Positions 63,064 through 64,000 of a stretch of DNA of 64,000 nt are shown here, piece after piece; positions within the stretch are counted from its first letter, which is position 1; every line of letters starts with the position of its first letter. The position numbers were made by a program, and so were the translations under genes. Under the pieces are notes generated by a model that worked only from the letters and a program-made list of their open reading frames with translations, did no database searches and had not been told where the DNA came from. This DNA comes from Bacillus tuaregi (GTDB lineage Bacteria; Bacillota; Bacilli; Bacillales; Cytobacillaceae). Location of the stretch: NCBI RefSeq assembly GCF_900104575.1, contig NZ_LT629731.1, positions 4,102,712-4,166,711 of the forward strand. Direction: 5' to 3'.

Positions 63064-63843
63064 ATGGATATCATAGCAAGGTTCCAACCCATACTTTTCA
63101 CGGGATTTAATGATGTGTCAGATGGATATACATTTTATAATGAGGTGGGGTATCTCTCATCTGAACAGATTATTACAGGCTTTAAAGATGGAACCTTCAA
63201 ACCTGATAATACAGTTACACGTTCTCATGCTGCTATTATGATTGGCCGTTCTTTAGGACTGAATGGAGACCCTATTAACACAAAATTTAATGATGTTACT
63301 GCAAATGTAACTGGATCAGGCTATATTGCCTCAGCTGTTAGAAAAGGAATCATTACCGGATTTCCAGATAACACATATCGACCTAATGAGCTGGTCGCCC
63401 GAGGACAAATGGCGATTTTCCTAAACAGAGCCTTCACATTAACGACAGGACAAGCCAATAGTTTTCACGATGTTTCTTCCAATACGGCAGCCTATCAATC
63501 CATTTTGGATGCAGTAGCAACTGGAATTGCGGATGGCTATCCTGATGGATCCTATCGACCAGATACATCTGTAACACGTGGACAATTCTCTGCATTTATG
63601 GCACGCGCATTAAATCCTGTGTATCGTGAAAAAGGAAGAATAGTCATTCGTGTGGATAAAAACAGTTTCTTGGTAGTTGATACTTATCCTCTTCATTTAC
63701 AGGCTGGAAATAAATACGGTGCAACATCATTTGAATATCCTAATGCTTCTGAAACATTGAAAATAGGACAAAGAGTAGAAGTTGAATCTACTGGCCCTGT
63801 CTTAGATTCATATCCAAAACAAGGAGTAGCAAAAACTATTTAA
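63064..63843 (+). CDS. SLH-domain protein with DUF3221 end; N-terminus lost
   Basis: Three SLH domains are seen at about residues 14-60, 72-125 and 135-190 (GFKDGTFKPDNTVTRSHAA, GFPDNTYRPNELVARGQMA, GYPDGSYRPDTSVTRGQFS). The last 65 residues look like DUF3221 (FLVVDTYPLHL, LKIGQRVEVESTGPVLDSYP). SLH domains tie proteins to cell-wall polymers, so the protein should be exported; yet no signal peptide is present, an in-frame stop lies just upstream and no ribosome site is evident. A 5' truncation is likely. Confidence 0.75.
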   Translation: MDIIARFQPILFTGFNDVSDGYTFYNEVGYLSSEQIITGFKDGTFKPDNTVTRSHAAIMIGRSLGLNGDPINTKFNDVTANVTGSGYIASAVRKGIITGFPDNTYRPNELVARGQMAIFLNRAFTLTTGQANSFHDVSSNTAAYQSILDAVATGIADGYPDGSYRPDTSVTRGQFSAFMARALNPVYREKGRIVIRVDKNSFLVVDTYPLHLQAGNKYGATSFEYPNASETLKIGQRVEVESTGPVLDSYPKQGVAKTI

Positions 63844-63854
63844 ATACTGCCAGA

Positions 63855-64000
63855 TTATAAACCTGCGGACGCAACGTTAACTGAGTCTATTCCGATGATT
63901 GCTAACAGTAGATTTTGCCAATATTTCTTCACCACACCAAAAGAATGAGCTAAAGCTAATATCCATAAAACAAAAGGGAAAACAAGCAAGTAAAGACCTA
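63855..64000 (-). CDS. C-terminal part of a membrane protein (runs off the window)
   Basis: The minus strand is open from the window edge to a TAA at 63857-63855, giving 47 residues with a strongly hydrophobic start (LYLLVFPFVLWILALAHSF) and then GVVKKYWQNLLLAIIGIDSV. It reads like the last helices of an integral membrane protein. It is convergent with the SLH gene. Confidence 0.5.
   Translation of the reverse strand, partial: GLYLLVFPFVLWILALAHSFGVVKKYWQNLLLAIIGIDSVNVASAGL

Overview
The window looks like chromosome of a low-GC Gram-positive of the Bacillaceae. Supporting signs are AGGAGG-type ribosome binding sites, sigma-A style promoters, CcpA (cre) boxes, intrinsic terminators after most operons, and Bacillus-type genes (pdxST, pbuE-like, malP/malA, deo operon, SLH and DUF3221 proteins). 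The species cannot be named from sequence reading alone.

Layout. 1-4.2 kb is a mosaic of mobile or transferred DNA: a tyrosine recombinase truncated into the tail of an IS607-type serine recombinase, a hairpin-rich stretch with a MOBV-like oriT core, a Cys-cluster/pentapeptide-repeat protein, and a decayed comM remnant beside an intact dprA. 4.3-8.6 kb holds a MocR-type regulator (PdxR-like), a metallo-hydrolase and pdxST; the same operator half-sites lie before the regulator and before pdxS. 9-15 kb holds TetR/MMPL, an MFS transporter and a squalene/phytoene synthase-like gene. 15.3-18.7 kb holds a deacetylase and a SsuA/ThiY-type ABC transporter split over two convergent operons. 18.8-21.3 kb is a minor-pilin operon.

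21.6-30.1 kb is the most notable region. It is one tightly packed minus-strand operon resembling E. coli ydjXYZ-ynjABCDEF: a YdjY-like lipoprotein (frameshifted), a TVP38/TMEM64 protein, a YbhN-like flippase-type protein, a GrdB-family redox protein with an in-frame UGA in a UxxC motif followed by a SECIS-like hairpin, a small membrane protein, a YnjB-C-C-D ABC transporter and a YnjF-like CDP-alcohol phosphotransferase. The GrdB-like gene is a strong selenoprotein candidate and may link this little-understood cluster to selenium.

30.7-36.2 kb carries an FAD oxidoreductase and a maltose-type PTS, 6-phospho-alpha-glucosidase and RpiR regulator set. 36-46.6 kb is mixed: P-II-like/DUF1538 pair, PstS-like protein, MFS, DHFR-like, PadR, DUF4256, RsgA, SDR. 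46.6-56.1 kb is a nucleoside catabolism region (pdp-deoC-cdd-nupC-amiS-like-deoB, and pbuE-like-deoD) around a TrmB-family regulator, with one shared operator motif before both operons. 56.2-57.8 kb is an ABC-F ribosome-protection gene with a short leader peptide. 58.4-64 kb is accessory: a tnpB-only IS605-type element, a HipA-like kinase with a small partner, a transposase remnant, a secreted protein and an SLH/DUF3221 protein lacking its signal peptide.

A structured repeat of about 190-225 bp occurs six times in full and once in part, always in the same orientation. Its hairpins keep pairing through compensatory changes, and in two places it supplies the stop codon of the neighbouring gene.
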